From Phoronis australis (taxonomy: Eukaryota > Phoronida > Phoronidae): a DNA stretch of 64,000 nt. The notes beneath the pieces are model-generated. The model saw only the letters and a list, made by a program, of their open reading frames with translations. It was not told the DNA's origin and did not search any database. Of the stretch, positions 63,462-64,000 are shown piece by piece. Within the stretch, counting starts at the first letter, position 1. Every line of letters starts with the position of its first letter. Location: the NCBI GenBank assembly GCA_002633005.1, contig NMRA01000519.1, forward strand, positions 229,419-293,418, read 5' to 3'. A program made the position numbers and the translations under genes.

Positions 63462-64000
63462 ATTTAAAAGCCACGGTAAACTTGTAGCGTGTTCACTGGT
63501 GAAATCCAAATACAAATACCCAGTCTTTAAAATTAATAAACTTGTGTAAAATTTAAATGTTGTGTATTATATGCTCTTACAGTCTTACACAGTTATTGAG
63601 CTTGTGCTAACAGGTATAATGTGCGGCATTCATATATGTTTGAAAAGTATAATTTGAGTTTAATTATCTTTGGACAAGTGTCTTATAGGTCAGGACAAGT
63701 AAATTTCATTTCTACTTGTCCGACTGGACAAGTTAAAATAAAAGTTAATGTCGAGCCCTGAATTAGGCAATGACCATCGCCTCTGTTGGCCCGAACCAGA
63801 GGCGATGTAGAGGCTATAGGCGCTCTGTACGCCGGAAGCTTTTCGGCGAATTATGCCTCGCACCGACTAAACCATCAAAGTCACGTTGTTATAACTACCT
63901 TTTGCGCATAGACGAACACCTTAGGAGGTTGTCGATGTGTTTAAGTTCTTCCAACTCGAACAAATACTCCCGTTATGAAACTTTTTCTTCGAGCAGTCCC
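63462..64000. other. Right end, non-coding; carries an inverted repeat copy
   Basis: 63690-63765 contains ACTTGTCCGACTGGACAAGT and GTTAATGTCGAGCCCTGAA, the inverted counterpart of 61510-61620. The remainder shows no recognisable feature. Confidence 0.5.

Overview
This window is nuclear DNA from an animal, most likely a marine invertebrate; the species cannot be fixed from sequence alone. The evidence is spliced genes with GT-AG introns and coding exons as short as 25 bp, AT-rich introns, LINE, LTR and hAT-type remnants, many micro- and minisatellites, and four single-N joins of the kind a draft assembly leaves. It holds two large genes arranged tail to tail, a third gene nested inside an intron of the second, and a repeat-rich right end.

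Region 1 (1-13820, + strand) is a complete nine-exon gene for S-adenosylhomocysteine hydrolase (AHCY, 430 aa), including a first coding exon of only 25 bp. Its seventh intron carries a repeat block that appears twice around an N at 10442. The AHCY polyadenylation signal is at 14173.

Region 2 (16202-56680, - strand) is one long gene of about 32 coding exons and about 1,348 codons. I reconstructed it exon by exon, with matching phases at every junction and one weak pair of splice donors. I do not recognise its family. Its introns hold minisatellites, a 162-bp near-perfect hairpin, two LINE fragments, a tRNA-derived SINE and a second block of the repeat seen in AHCY. In its largest intron, on the opposite strand, sits a two-exon rhodopsin-family GPCR gene (44726-47935).

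Region 3 (56709-64000) has no complete gene. It holds a degenerate array built on a GTAC-palindrome motif, a solo LTR with a perfect 5-bp target duplication, and a frameshifted TTF-type zinc-finger fragment resembling hAT-derived ZNF862-like proteins.

The most interesting signal is the repeat family in both main genes. Its modules, 75-170 bp apart, each centre on a CCACTAGRKGGCRC-like core. That core closely matches the published CTCF binding consensus, so the family may distribute arrays of CTCF-type sites. All four Ns sit exactly at the edge of a direct duplication, so about 2.5-3 kb of the window is probably falsely duplicated sequence.
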